From positions 1 through 40,827 of the IMG/VR virus record IMGVR_UViG_3300027805_000033: 40,827 bases of DNA. One strand, written 5' to 3'. The translations under genes were made by a program, and so were the position numbers. The notes below the pieces were generated by a model. It had not been told where the DNA came from, did not search any database, and saw only the letters and a program-made list of their open reading frames with translations. The stretch is from a virus. Shown piece by piece: positions 9,028 through 17,031 of this stretch; position 1 is the stretch's first letter; each line of letters starts with the position of its first letter.

Positions 9028-10859
9028 TGCCAATTATAGGAATTATTGCATCTGCCGCCAATGTATCAGTGGTCTATAACTATGCTGTTGCTGGAGCAGA
9101 TGGCACTTTGTATTTATCTAGTGATGCAATTTCTTGGGACGTAAAACCTATTGACCAAGGATACGTAAGAGGAGCAGCAGAGGCTGGTTACTACGTAGAT
9201 TATATAAACAATACTTTGTATGGTAATAACGGTGTAGGAACTGCAACATCAACCGACGGTCTTACTTGGACATTCCAAAAATCAAACCTTGTTGATATAC
9301 AAGATGCTGTTTATGCGAACAATCAATATGTTATGGTTTCTAATAGAGGAGAACTTGCAACCTCTCCAGATTTTTCTGTATGGACATATAGGACTATTCC
9401 AAATTATGCTAGAGATTTATATGGAATTGATTATGGCAACGGAACTTATGTAGCGGCTGGAAATGAAGGCGCTATCTATACCTCTACCGATGCTATTACT
9501 TGGACCGATAGGTCTACAGGTGTTACTACTGAATACTTTAGAGATGTTATTTATGCAAACAATCTTTGGGTTGCAGTCGGATTCAAAGCCAGCGATGCTG
9601 GACTTATCAGAACATCTACCGATGCTGTTTCTTGGACTGCTCGAACTCCAGCAACTGGGGCAACTGCAGCTAGAGAAATAAAATCCATTACTTATGGTAA
9701 TGGTTATTATGTAACAACTGTATATGGCGCTACGAGTTCTCAATACTCTACTGACGGTATTACCTGGACAGTAGGTACAAATATAGCAACTGACTATACA
9801 GACACTTGGAAAGTTGTTTACAAAAATAGTAAATTTGTATTGTCTGGTGGTAGTAGAACTATTTGGACTTCTACTGATGGAGTAACTTGGACATCTATTG
9901 TCGATGCAATGCCTAGCGGCTATGCTCCAGTTTACGACATAACTTGGAATGGTACCCGCTGGATATTTGCAACAGAAGGAGAACCTACCGCTTTAGATAA
10001 TATCGTAACATCCACAGACTTAGTAACCTTTACTGCAAATACTTCTTCGGTTATTTGGAATAGACCAGAAATTTCAGCATTAGGATATTTCAATGGAATT
10101 TATATTGCTGGTGGAAATAATTCTGCATATGGTGAACCCGCTTACTTGGTCACATCCACTGATGGCCTTACTTGGACAACAAGAAATCCTCAACTTTCCA
10201 CTCGTGGAGCCAGGGATATAGCATATGGAAACTCTACATATGTTCTTGTTGCAACAGGTGGTTTAGTATCCACATCTACTGATGCTGTTACTTGGACAAA
10301 TAGAACATCTGGTACGACAAGCAATCTTACTTCAGCAATATATGCAGGAAGTCAATTTGTAATTGGTGGCAATTCTGGTGCTATTAGAACCTCTACTGAT
10401 GGTATTACTTGGACTACTAGAACTTCTACTTTTAGTACAGTGAATATAAACGATTTGGCTTATGGTACTTCCACTTATGTAGCAGTTGGTGCAAATGGAA
10501 GAATAGCATCATCTACCGACGCAGTTACTTGGACCTCTAGAACATCCAACTTTAGTACAACTGCTATAAATGGAGTTATCTTTGGTAATGAGTTTGTCGC
10601 AGTTGGTGCTACCGCAAAAGTAGCAACCTCTACTGATGGTATTACTTGGACCACTAGAACCTCTGCTATAAGTAGTAATTATAATTTACTTAAAGTTTCT
10701 TACAAAAATGGAGTTTATGTAACAGTAGGTTCAATCACTTCTTCTAATATAGCAAATAACCTTGCCTACTATCAGACCTCTACTGATGGCATAACTTGGA
10801 CGCAACGTGAGTTGCCAACATCAGCAGAAAATGCAATGAATGTTACAATAGGCTTATGA
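9027..10859 (+). CDS. Asp-box repeat spike/fibre (probable beta-propeller)
   Basis: A 610-residue protein with about 14 copies of the motif [TS]STD[GA][ILV][ST]WT, spaced on average some 43 residues apart, each followed by a YGNGxYV or similar strand. This is close to the Asp-box of sialidase-type beta-propellers (SxDxGxTW) with one residue fewer, so the fold is probably one long or two seven-bladed propellers. It likely forms a receptor-binding spike; an enzymatic role is possible but no catalytic set is visible. The ATG at 9027 overlaps the previous stop (TAATG); an earlier ATG at 9000 lies inside the upstream gene and is not needed. Base composition is more AT-rich than neighbours, which may indicate acquisition. 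Confidence 0.8.
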   Translation: MPIIGIIASAANVSVVYNYAVAGADGTLYLSSDAISWDVKPIDQGYVRGAAEAGYYVDYINNTLYGNNGVGTATSTDGLTWTFQKSNLVDIQDAVYANNQYVMVSNRGELATSPDFSVWTYRTIPNYARDLYGIDYGNGTYVAAGNEGAIYTSTDAITWTDRSTGVTTEYFRDVIYANNLWVAVGFKASDAGLIRTSTDAVSWTARTPATGATAAREIKSITYGNGYYVTTVYGATSSQYSTDGITWTVGTNIATDYTDTWKVVYKNSKFVLSGGSRTIWTSTDGVTWTSIVDAMPSGYAPVYDITWNGTRWIFATEGEPTALDNIVTSTDLVTFTANTSSVIWNRPEISALGYFNGIYIAGGNNSAYGEPAYLVTSTDGLTWTTRNPQLSTRGARDIAYGNSTYVLVATGGLVSTSTDAVTWTNRTSGTTSNLTSAIYAGSQFVIGGNSGAIRTSTDGITWTTRTSTFSTVNINDLAYGTSTYVAVGANGRIASSTDAVTWTSRTSNFSTTAINGVIFGNEFVAVGATAKVATSTDGITWTTRTSAISSNYNLLKVSYKNGVYVTVGSITSSNIANNLAYYQTSTDGITWTQRELPTSAENAMNVTIGL

Positions 10860-11533
10860 CAATACCTCACGTAAATGTACTGATAGCCACCCCTGGACAT
10901 AGTGTTATGTCCCAGTATCTATTCAGTCTAATCAATACAACTCAGCACCTAAATAAGGAAGGCATTTCTTGGGCCTACCTGCAACGTTATGCTTCGCACG
11001 TAGGAGACGCTAGAGAAATAACTATTGGTGGTCCAGATCCACAGCAGATATTTGATAGCAGGCCATTGCAAGGAGCTGTGACATACGACAAAATCATCTG
11101 GATTGACAGCGATATTGCTTGGAATATTGATGACTTTATGAAGTTATACAATTCAGATAAGGACATAATATCTGGTGCGTACCTACTTGCTGGTGGAGAA
11201 GTAGTAGCCTACCCAGAACTAGCAAAACCAGCACTGCGCTATGAAAAAGTAATTGAGATGACTGAACCTATGAAGGTTCACGCTACGGGCTTTGGTTTTC
11301 TTGCTGTGAAGCAAGGAGTGTTTGAGTCTATCTCAAGACCTTGGTTTCAATCAGTAACAGTAAAGCAAACGAATCCAGAAACAGGCGAAGAGTATGACTT
11401 CCCGTTGCTTGGAGAAGATTATTCTTGGTGCGAAAGAGCGCATAGAGCAGGATTTGATGTGTGGTTTGACCCAACAATAAGGGTAACACATCATAAAACA
11501 ATGCAACTAACTTGGGAAGGACCTAGGTCGTAA
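10856..11533 (+). CDS. Glycosyltransferase, GT-A fold
   Basis: A 225-residue protein with N-terminal VNVLIATPGHSVMSQYLFSL, a DxD-type metal site in KIIWIDSDIAW (about residue 82), HATGFGFLAVKQGVFE, and GEDYSWCERAHRAGFDVWFD with a late His pair (VTHHKTM). These are hallmarks of GT-A transferases of the kind found in phages and surface-polysaccharide loci. It overlaps the spike gene by four bases (ATGA), so it is made with it; glycosylation of spike or fibre is the simplest guess. The acceptor and donor cannot be read from sequence. Confidence 0.85.
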   Translation: MTIPHVNVLIATPGHSVMSQYLFSLINTTQHLNKEGISWAYLQRYASHVGDAREITIGGPDPQQIFDSRPLQGAVTYDKIIWIDSDIAWNIDDFMKLYNSDKDIISGAYLLAGGEVVAYPELAKPALRYEKVIEMTEPMKVHATGFGFLAVKQGVFESISRPWFQSVTVKQTNPETGEEYDFPLLGEDYSWCERAHRAGFDVWFDPTIRVTHHKTMQLTWEGPRS

Positions 11534-11799
11534 TGAGTAGATATCGTTATGAAATAGCAGAAAACGAAAACTTTGCTATTCGCTGTTGGGATGATGGAAA
11601 CCCAAACGAAAATGGCGCACCATTTTTGTATCAACCAGATTGGCCTAATGCAACGCCTTGGGCTTCAAGAGCTGAAGCAGAGTTTTGGGCTGAAGCATTT
11701 ATTAGACATATGGAAGACCCAAAGAATGGTCGTCCAGGAGATGGGCCAGATAACGCGTTTATCCCTTGGTCAGAAGATGAGCAACCAGTAGAGGAGTAG
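11533..11799 (+). CDS. Small acidic protein, possible fibre assembly factor
   Basis: An 88-residue acidic protein rich in Trp (CWDDGNPNENGAPFLYQ, WPNATPWASRAEAEFWAEAF, IPWSEDEQPVEE). No family was recognised with certainty. Small acidic Trp-rich proteins next to fibres are sometimes tail-fibre chaperones. Start coupled by TAATG to the glycosyltransferase. Confidence 0.6.
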   Translation: MSRYRYEIAENENFAIRCWDDGNPNENGAPFLYQPDWPNATPWASRAEAEFWAEAFIRHMEDPKNGRPGDGPDNAFIPWSEDEQPVEE

Positions 11800-11802
11800 C
11801 AA

Positions 11803-14001
11803 GTGGCCCCAAATGGCGACGATATTACCGAAGGCATACCGTATGTACTTTCTAACCCATCTGGATCTGCTACTTATTCAGCATCCGGTGAAGCATATGA
11901 CATCGCCATTAACGGCTTGCCATTCTTTCTTAACTCAGGTGATGATAACCCTTACCGCCGAGTAACAGCTCAGTACCGCAAGCAGCAGATTGACCAGTCC
12001 AGAGAACCTGGCGAACAAACCCTTACTGGTTGGTGGCTACGATCTCAGTCATCCTTTCACTTCGGACAAGGCATTAAATACTTTGAGCCTGCTCAAGATG
12101 AATCGCTTCGCTTTCAATACACCGAATCTAAAGGTGTAGACGTTTGGACCAAGGGACAGGCTACCCTTATTTACGATGTGGATGAGGGCCACGTAACAAC
12201 CTCAGCTATCAATGCTAACGGTAGACCAGATCAGCACTTGCGTTCCATTAAATGGACCAAGAGTGGTAACACCTACGACGGTTGCCTACTTCTTGATGGC
12301 TTTGATATCAATAAAGTTTATCCAACCATAACGGCATCCGTTACTAATAAGGCTTTGACATCTAACGTGGCTACACTTACTGCCACTGCTCACGGTATGG
12401 CTGTAGGTATGACCGTTGAGGTATCTGGTGTAGATGCCACCTTCAATGGTTCCTATACGATTACTGCAGTTACTGCCAATACTTTATCTTATGCCAAGAC
12501 TGCAGCAGATGTAGCCTCCACACCTGTCAGCCCTGCTGGTACTGCCATTAGCAATGACACTCACTTCCAAGACTATGCAACCGTAGGTGCCTATAAGGTC
12601 TACGGACTTTGCGATGATGGTGTCTATGCCTACTGGCTTGCTTTGATTGATGATTCTGGTACTGATAAGACTGCTCTGTATAAAAAGTTAATTAATGATG
12701 ATGACACAGTAGCTCCTACAGAGATGTTCAAGACCACAGCTATCTTGGTCAACAACGCTGTTCTAGAGTTTACTAAAGAACGTATCGTTGCTTGTATCAA
12801 TAACAAAGTATTTGAAATCTCAACAACAGCAACTGCTCTGCCAACTGCTGTCTATACCCACCCAGTAGATAACTTTGTGTATACCAGCGTTACTTCATCT
12901 GGCGCTGCCATCTATGTCACCGGCTATTCAGGTAGCCAGTCCAACATTCAGAAGTTTACCTTGGCATCTAACGGAACTATGCCTACCTTGACCAGCGCCA
13001 TCACTGCTGCTGAGATGCCTGCTGGCGAACTTATCTACAAGATTTATTACTACCTCGGTTATATGCTCATCGGTACCACCAAAGGTGTACGAGTAGCAGC
13101 AGTATCTGATGATGGATCATTGGCCTATGGCCCGTTGCTATTTACCTCAGAGCAACCAGTCTATGACTTTGCTGCCCGTGACCGCTATGTCTGGGCTGCA
13201 ACCAATGTAGACGGCTTTCCTGGTACCACCCGTATTGACCTAGGTCAAAGCCTAGGAACTCTAATCTTTCCTTACGCTTGGGATACTTACTACAACGGAA
13301 CAACTAATCGTTATACGACAGCCTGTGCCTTTATCAACGGTACAGATAGACTGGCTTTTACTACTAACCACACAACCACTAATGGTCACGTCTATGTAGA
13401 ATCAGATTCAAGGTTGGTATCTGAAGGCTATCTACAGACCGGTTATGTTCGCTATAACACCACCGAGAATAAGATATTCAAGGTGCTCTTCCCTCGCTTT
13501 GACTCCACCAATGGTGGCTTAAACCTCAAGTCTATTGACTCAACTGGTGTTGAGTATTCTCTTGGTACCTTTGCTCAGACTGGTTTAATCCAAGAGGTTA
13601 ATATCTCATATCCAGTAGGACCGCAGGAGTACCTAGCCTTTAAGTTTACAATGACCCGAAGTTCAACAGATAACACCAAGGGTCCACTCTTTACTGGCTA
13701 TCAACTCAAAGCCTTGCCAGCAGTACCACGTCAGAGATTGATTCAATATCCGCTGCTCTGCTTTGACAGAGAGTCAGATAAGTTTGGCGTAATGGTTGGC
13801 TATGAAGGCCGAGCATACGACAGAATGCAACAGCTTGAATCTGTTGAGAATGCAGGCGATACCATCCGAGTTGAAGACTTCCGTACTGGTGAGTCTTACC
13901 TTGGCCTGATTGAAGAGATGGACTTTATCAACCGCACACCTACTGACAAGAGATACTCCGGATTTGGAGGCATCTTGGTCGTCACTATCAGATCCGTATA
14001 G
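11803..14001 (+). CDS. Tail nozzle / tail tubular protein B-like
   Basis: A 732-residue, mostly beta protein starting with GTG. It has the pattern of large short-tail nozzle proteins: an N-terminal part (YSASGEAYDIAINGLPFFLN), an inserted Ig-like beta domain at about residues 175-250 (VTNKALTSNVATLTATAHGM, GSYTITAVTANTLSY), several propeller-like strands (WLALIDDSGTDKTALYK; RDRYVWAATNVDGFPG) and a C-terminal region (YEGRAYDRMQQLESV, RYSGFGGILVVTIRSV). Length and place before the lysis cassette agree with the tail nozzle. There is no tape-measure gene in the genome, which supports a short tail. Assignment is moderate. Confidence 0.6.
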   Translation: MAPNGDDITEGIPYVLSNPSGSATYSASGEAYDIAINGLPFFLNSGDDNPYRRVTAQYRKQQIDQSREPGEQTLTGWWLRSQSSFHFGQGIKYFEPAQDESLRFQYTESKGVDVWTKGQATLIYDVDEGHVTTSAINANGRPDQHLRSIKWTKSGNTYDGCLLLDGFDINKVYPTITASVTNKALTSNVATLTATAHGMAVGMTVEVSGVDATFNGSYTITAVTANTLSYAKTAADVASTPVSPAGTAISNDTHFQDYATVGAYKVYGLCDDGVYAYWLALIDDSGTDKTALYKKLINDDDTVAPTEMFKTTAILVNNAVLEFTKERIVACINNKVFEISTTATALPTAVYTHPVDNFVYTSVTSSGAAIYVTGYSGSQSNIQKFTLASNGTMPTLTSAITAAEMPAGELIYKIYYYLGYMLIGTTKGVRVAAVSDDGSLAYGPLLFTSEQPVYDFAARDRYVWAATNVDGFPGTTRIDLGQSLGTLIFPYAWDTYYNGTTNRYTTACAFINGTDRLAFTTNHTTTNGHVYVESDSRLVSEGYLQTGYVRYNTTENKIFKVLFPRFDSTNGGLNLKSIDSTGVEYSLGTFAQTGLIQEVNISYPVGPQEYLAFKFTMTRSSTDNTKGPLFTGYQLKALPAVPRQRLIQYPLLCFDRESDKFGVMVGYEGRAYDRMQQLESVENAGDTIRVEDFRTGESYLGLIEEMDFINRTPTDKRYSGFGGILVVTIRSV

Positions 14002-14009
14002 GAGCCGCA

Positions 14010-14213
14010 ATGACCCCTACTGAATGGGCTGGCCTAGCCATAGCCATAATCACCCTCGTAACAGCCTTTGCAAGCCTTGTAAGATGGCTTGTAAAGCATT
14101 ACCTATATGAGTTAAAGCCCAACGGCGGGTCCTCTCTGAAGGACAAAGTAAACGCACTGGAGCAGAAGGTTGACATTCTGACAGATATAGTGCAAGCGGC
14201 AATTAGGAGATGA
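14010..14213 (+). CDS. Small membrane protein, holin-like
   Basis: 67 residues: one transmembrane helix at about residues 7-29 (WAGLAIAIITLVTAFASLV), a basic turn (RWLVKHYLYELK) and a C-terminal coiled coil (LKDKVNALEQKVDILTDIV). This architecture fits class III-like holins or spanin-like accessory proteins of actinophages. It stands immediately before the endolysin. A GGAGCCGCA ribosome site precedes the ATG. A second holin candidate follows the endolysin. Confidence 0.65.
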   Translation: MTPTEWAGLAIAIITLVTAFASLVRWLVKHYLYELKPNGGSSLKDKVNALEQKVDILTDIVQAAIRR

Positions 14214-14726
14214 ATGAAACCCCTAGCCAAGAGAGCAACTCCTGCAGCTATTGCTGTGCTGAGACAAGCGACAGCGTTGTCACCGAAGCGCAAGAAAGCA
14301 TCCGACGGATTATTGCCTTCATCGGCACACATCAAGGCCAACCCCAACAGCGACCACAACACGGGTCTTGCTGTTGATTTAACCCACGATCCTGACAACG
14401 GGATTGACTGCAAGGTAATCTTCGAGAAGTTGAAAGAAGATGAACGGGTGGAGTATCTCATCTTCAATAAGAAGATTTGGTCCAGAGCAAAAGCCAAGGC
14501 TGGCAATAGGCCTTACAGCGGAAGCAACCCACACACAAAACATTTGCATATAAACATCTACGCAGATAAGTCTAAGGACATCAGTCCTTGGTTCTGGTGG
14601 ATGGATACCCCGAAGATTGTGAACCAGGTAAAGGCTAAGTTACAGCCTAAGCCAAAGAAGAAAGTAGCAGTGCAGCCCGTCTGTACCTGCTGCCAGGTTC
14701 ACAATACAAAACGAAAGGCAATCTAA
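14214..14726 (+). CDS. Endolysin, M15-type peptidase
   Basis: 170 residues. The zinc peptidase signature of the M15/VanY-hedgehog group is visible: SDHNTGLAVDLTHDP (S-x-H-x(n)-G-x-A-x-D, about residues 46-60) and the HxH element in NPHTKHLHINIY (about residues 108-119). These residues bind zinc and cut peptide cross-links of peptidoglycan. The C-terminal 35 residues are Lys/Pro rich with a CTCC pair (QPKPKKKVAVQPVCTCCQV), perhaps a wall-binding or linker tail. No signal peptide, so release depends on the neighbouring holins. It follows the previous stop without a gap and is coupled to the next gene (TAATG). Confidence 0.85.
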   Translation: MKPLAKRATPAAIAVLRQATALSPKRKKASDGLLPSSAHIKANPNSDHNTGLAVDLTHDPDNGIDCKVIFEKLKEDERVEYLIFNKKIWSRAKAKAGNRPYSGSNPHTKHLHINIYADKSKDISPWFWWMDTPKIVNQVKAKLQPKPKKKVAVQPVCTCCQVHNTKRKAI

Positions 14727-14905
14727 TGGAAACACTCAAGCAAGTATCGCTGACCTGGTTCCGTGCTGCAGCCTCTGCTGCTATCGCACTTTACCTTGCA
14801 GGAGAAACTGATGTGAAGACTCTTGGAGCAGCAGCTCTGGCAGGCTTCCTCGGTCCTGTACTCAAGTGGCTAGATCCATCAGCCAAGGAGTTTGGTCGTA
14901 AGTAG
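14726..14905 (+). CDS. Holin-like membrane protein, 59 aa
   Basis: The reading frame starts at the TAATG overlap with the endolysin stop. It has two likely membrane segments: TWFRAAASAAIALYLAG (about residues 10-26) and LGAAALAGFLGPVLKWL (about 33-49), then a charged tail (DPSAKEFGRK). Two short helices with a charged turn between them fit a class II holin. It is the last gene before the terminator at 14929, ending the late operon with the usual lysis cassette order. Confidence 0.7.
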   Translation: METLKQVSLTWFRAAASAAIALYLAGETDVKTLGAAALAGFLGPVLKWLDPSAKEFGRK

Positions 14906-14928
14906 TTTGTAGATAGCGCGAGGCAAGG

Positions 14929-14960
14929 CCCCACCGGTAAAACGGTGGGGTTCTTTTTTG
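14929..14960 (+). terminator. Strong intrinsic terminator of the late operon
   Basis: CCCCACCG (14929-14936), loop GTAAAA, CGGTGGGG (14943-14950), followed by TTCTTTTTTG. This is a perfect 8-bp GC stem with a U-run, so it ends the rightward late transcript. The facing leftward gene (14965-15192) ends close by; in that direction there is no U-run. Confidence 0.9.
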
Positions 14961-14964
14961 TTGT

Positions 14965-15192
14965 CTAAATGTCTTCTTTGTCCAACGGACAGGGAGCTTT
15001 AAGTAGATTACCGCAGGAGGCGCACTGCACATCGAGTGCATACCAAGAGATTTCATAGTCATCGAACTGGACGTAGGTATTAAAGACAGTACATCCGCAG
15101 GAGCAGGCGTGTGTTGGACCGATAGATCTCAGGTCAGCAGCCTTGATAGATGGTAGGCTATTTTTCCGCAGCCTTGGTAGACGGAGACGCAT
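14965..15192 (-). CDS. Small zinc-ribbon protein
   Basis: A 75-residue leftward protein. A basic N terminus (MRLRLPRLRKNSL) is followed by CSCGC and, 32 residues later, CASC, then a CPLDKED end. The two cysteine pairs with VQFDDYEISWYALDVQ between them fit a rubredoxin-knuckle zinc ribbon. The ATG at 15192 has AGGAAGGAG about 12 bases upstream; a longer frame to 15330 starts inside the promoter region and has an implausible Arg-rich composition. It is alone on its strand, facing the end of the late operon, and reads from the divergent region 15193-15356. The function is unknown; an early regulator is possible. Confidence 0.7.
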   Translation of the reverse strand: MRLRLPRLRKNSLPSIKAADLRSIGPTHACSCGCTVFNTYVQFDDYEISWYALDVQCASCGNLLKAPCPLDKEDI

Positions 15193-15356
15193 TGCTCGGC
15201 ACGGCTCCTTCCTGTGGTCAGTCGCCTCTCGGCCTTCTAACCTACGGCCTCGGCCCCGTAAGGGGTACCGTTTAATTCGCCTTCGGCTCATATTATACAA
15301 ATCCGCTGGAGTGTCGGACTGGTACGACACGCCGTAGGTAGGAGTATGATTCCGCT
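15193..15356. promoter_or_regulatory. Divergent promoter region with dyads
   Basis: This 164-base gap separates a leftward and a rightward gene. TATAAT lies on the minus strand at 15297-15292 and, because the site is near-symmetric, TATTAT on the plus strand at 15291-15296. No strong -35 was seen for either. The rightward leader has a perfect hairpin GTGTCG (15311-15316) / CGACAC (15325-15330), and the leftward leader has CCCC/GGGG and GGCC-rich stems. An actinobacterial extended -10 promoter or a phage-activated promoter would fit. WhiB or the sigma-like factor of this phage could act here; inference. Confidence 0.55.
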
Positions 15357-15920
15357 ATGACAACATTGGTAGGTGTGCAACTCGAAGATCGAGTTGTGAT
15401 GGCAGCAGATAGTCAGATTACTGAAGATAACTTGAGGACCGTTAGTACTTCGACTCCGAAAATAATTCACGTCGGTAAGTATCTGCTAGGCATTACGGGC
15501 GATACTCGACCTGGTGACATCCTTACCTATAACTGGAAACCGCCTGTCTATAAGGGAGCTGACCCGATACAGTGGATGGGTACCAAGATTATGCCGTCGA
15601 TACTCACGGCATTCAAAGAGAATGGATACGAACCATATGACGCGACCAAAGAAAAAGAAGCAGGGTTCGACTACCTTGTATCGTTTAATGGCAACCTCTT
15701 CCATATTGCGACGGACCTTTCTTTCATCCAATCAGACTCCGCGATTTACGGACTTGGTAGCGGTGGTCAGTTTGCTCTTGGTTATCTTTATGATCGCTTG
15801 GGCCGCCTTACTCTCGGCAATATAGAAAGACACGCCGAACGTGCCGTTCAAATAGCATCGATGCTTGACATCAATACCTGTCCTCCGATTCAATTAGTTA
15901 CTCAAAGGAGGGAGTTCTAA
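15357..15920 (+). CDS. Proteasome-beta/HslV-like Ntn-hydrolase
   Basis: A 187-residue protein with the layout of 20S proteasome beta and HslV peptidases. After removal of Met the first residue is Thr, the nucleophile (TTLVGVQLEDRVVMAADSQ). Asp17 of the mature chain is in the MAADS motif, and a Lys sits at position 34, one residue off the usual Lys33. LLGITGD matches the Gly-rich strand. YGLGSGGQFALGYLYD carries the conserved GSG, and ASMLDINT fits the Asp166 element with Thr where Ser169 is usual. Start: a stop codon lies just upstream in frame, so ATG 15357 is the only start and leaves Thr at the N terminus without a propeptide. TAGGAG lies 12 bases upstream. It is the first gene of the rightward early operon; no partner ATPase, Pup or HslU was found. 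It would cut peptides inside a ring; the target is unknown. Confidence 0.85.
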   Translation: MTTLVGVQLEDRVVMAADSQITEDNLRTVSTSTPKIIHVGKYLLGITGDTRPGDILTYNWKPPVYKGADPIQWMGTKIMPSILTAFKENGYEPYDATKEKEAGFDYLVSFNGNLFHIATDLSFIQSDSAIYGLGSGGQFALGYLYDRLGRLTLGNIERHAERAVQIASMLDINTCPPIQLVTQRREF

Positions 15921-16102
15921 TGCAATCAGATTACGGCAGATATACGGTTCATATCAACCGTCATTATCTATCTAACTTTGCTTTAGGTATTGACTATTAC
16001 CAGCTTTATGCCTACCCTGAAGGGGAGCACGAAGCATCAATCTTTCAGTTGAACTTTTTATTTTTTAACGTTACGATTACGAGGTGGCAGAAGTGGATAT
16101 AA
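15920..16102 (+). CDS. Hypothetical protein, 60 aa
   Basis: 60 residues, Tyr/Phe/His rich (YGRYTVHINRHYLSNFALG, YYQLYAYPEGEHE, FQLNFLFFNVTITRW). No family recognised. The start is TAATG-coupled to the peptidase gene, with AAAGGAGGGAG upstream, and its end overlaps the nuclease gene by 19 bases. The good ribosome site and coupling support a true gene. Confidence 0.65.
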   Translation: MQSDYGRYTVHINRHYLSNFALGIDYYQLYAYPEGEHEASIFQLNFLFFNVTITRWQKWI

Positions 16103-17031
16103 AAGAACTATTAGTGAAGGCTCTTCACGATAAAGAGAACTCACGGCCTCGATCTACACAGGTCCAGATTGGCCCTTCAGAATTGGGTGGGTGCCGCCGT
16201 AAGGTTTGGTACCGACTCAACAACCAGCCAGAGACAAACGACAATGAGTTAAAGCTCGCTGCCATTATGGGTACAGCCATACACTCAGCAATCGAGAATG
16301 CTTTTGCTGGTAACAACTCAATACTGCTGGAGACTACCGTCGAGTATGGTGGTATGAAGGCACACGTCGATGCGTTCCTGCCGGACACAGGAGATGTTAT
16401 CGACTGGAAGACAGTGAAGGCTAAGAACCTAAGCTACTTCCCAAGCCAGCAACAACGCTGGCAAGTTCAGGTCTATGGCTACCTTATTGAAAAGTCGGGG
16501 AAGGGGAAGCCTCGTACTGTCAATCTGGTAGCCATACCAAGAGATGGCGATGAGCGAGATATCAAGGTTCACTCTGAACCCTACGATGAAGCCATTGCAC
16601 TAGAGGCGCTAGCCTGGCTAGAGGCCATTAAAGAATCTGCTGATACACCAGCACCAGAACGCGATGAGTCATACTGCAAGTTCTATTGCAAGTATTTTGA
16701 CCCATCAGGCGAGATGGGATGCGTTGGTCTAAAAAAAGAAGTTACAAAAACTGAACTGCCTATCATCCAAGATGAGGCAGCAGGTATGACTGTCTTGCAC
16801 TATGCACAGGTGGATGAAGAGATTAAAGTTTTAGAAGCAAAGAAGGAGTCTCTACGTGAGGCTCTATTAGGAATCACTGGAGTTACTAATACTGGATACG
16901 AGATCAAGTGGTCATCGACCCAGAGTAATACTGTCGACAAAGAAGCGGTGGAGAAAGCACTGGGCTTCGTGCCGATGAAGCAAGGTAAGGAAAGCACAAG
17001 GCTTTCCATTAAAAAAACTGGAGGAAAGTAA
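16084..17031 (+). CDS. PD-(D/E)XK exonuclease, Cas4/RecB-like
   Basis: 315 residues starting with GTG (a second GTG at 16093 is possible). Conserved elements in order: IGPSELGGCRRKVWYRL with an early Cys; MGTAIHSAIENAF; the nuclease core AHVDAFLPDTGDVIDWKTVK (D...D-x-K); the QVQVYGYLIEK helix; and a late Cys group YCKFYCKYFDPSGEMGC. One early and three late cysteines are as in Cas4/AddB-type nucleases with an Fe-S cluster. The C terminus has a helical segment (QVDEEIKVLEAKKESLREAL). It would degrade or trim DNA ends in phage recombination or replication. It lies next to WhiB and the RecA-like ATPase in the replication operon. Confidence 0.85.
   Translation: MAEVDIKELLVKALHDKENSRPRSTQVQIGPSELGGCRRKVWYRLNNQPETNDNELKLAAIMGTAIHSAIENAFAGNNSILLETTVEYGGMKAHVDAFLPDTGDVIDWKTVKAKNLSYFPSQQQRWQVQVYGYLIEKSGKGKPRTVNLVAIPRDGDERDIKVHSEPYDEAIALEALAWLEAIKESADTPAPERDESYCKFYCKYFDPSGEMGCVGLKKEVTKTELPIIQDEAAGMTVLHYAQVDEEIKVLEAKKESLREALLGITGVTNTGYEIKWSSTQSNTVDKEAVEKALGFVPMKQGKESTRLSIKKTGGK

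Noticed and set aside
14965-15330. Longer version of the leftward zinc-ribbon gene starting at 15330
   Set aside because: The extra N terminus is Arg-rich noise across the divergent promoter; ATG 15192 has the better ribosome site.
15346-15360. Four-codon leader frame (ATG ATT CCG CTA TGA) just before the proteasome-like gene
   Set aside because: The ribosome site is only one base from its ATG, too close for efficient initiation; it may be chance.
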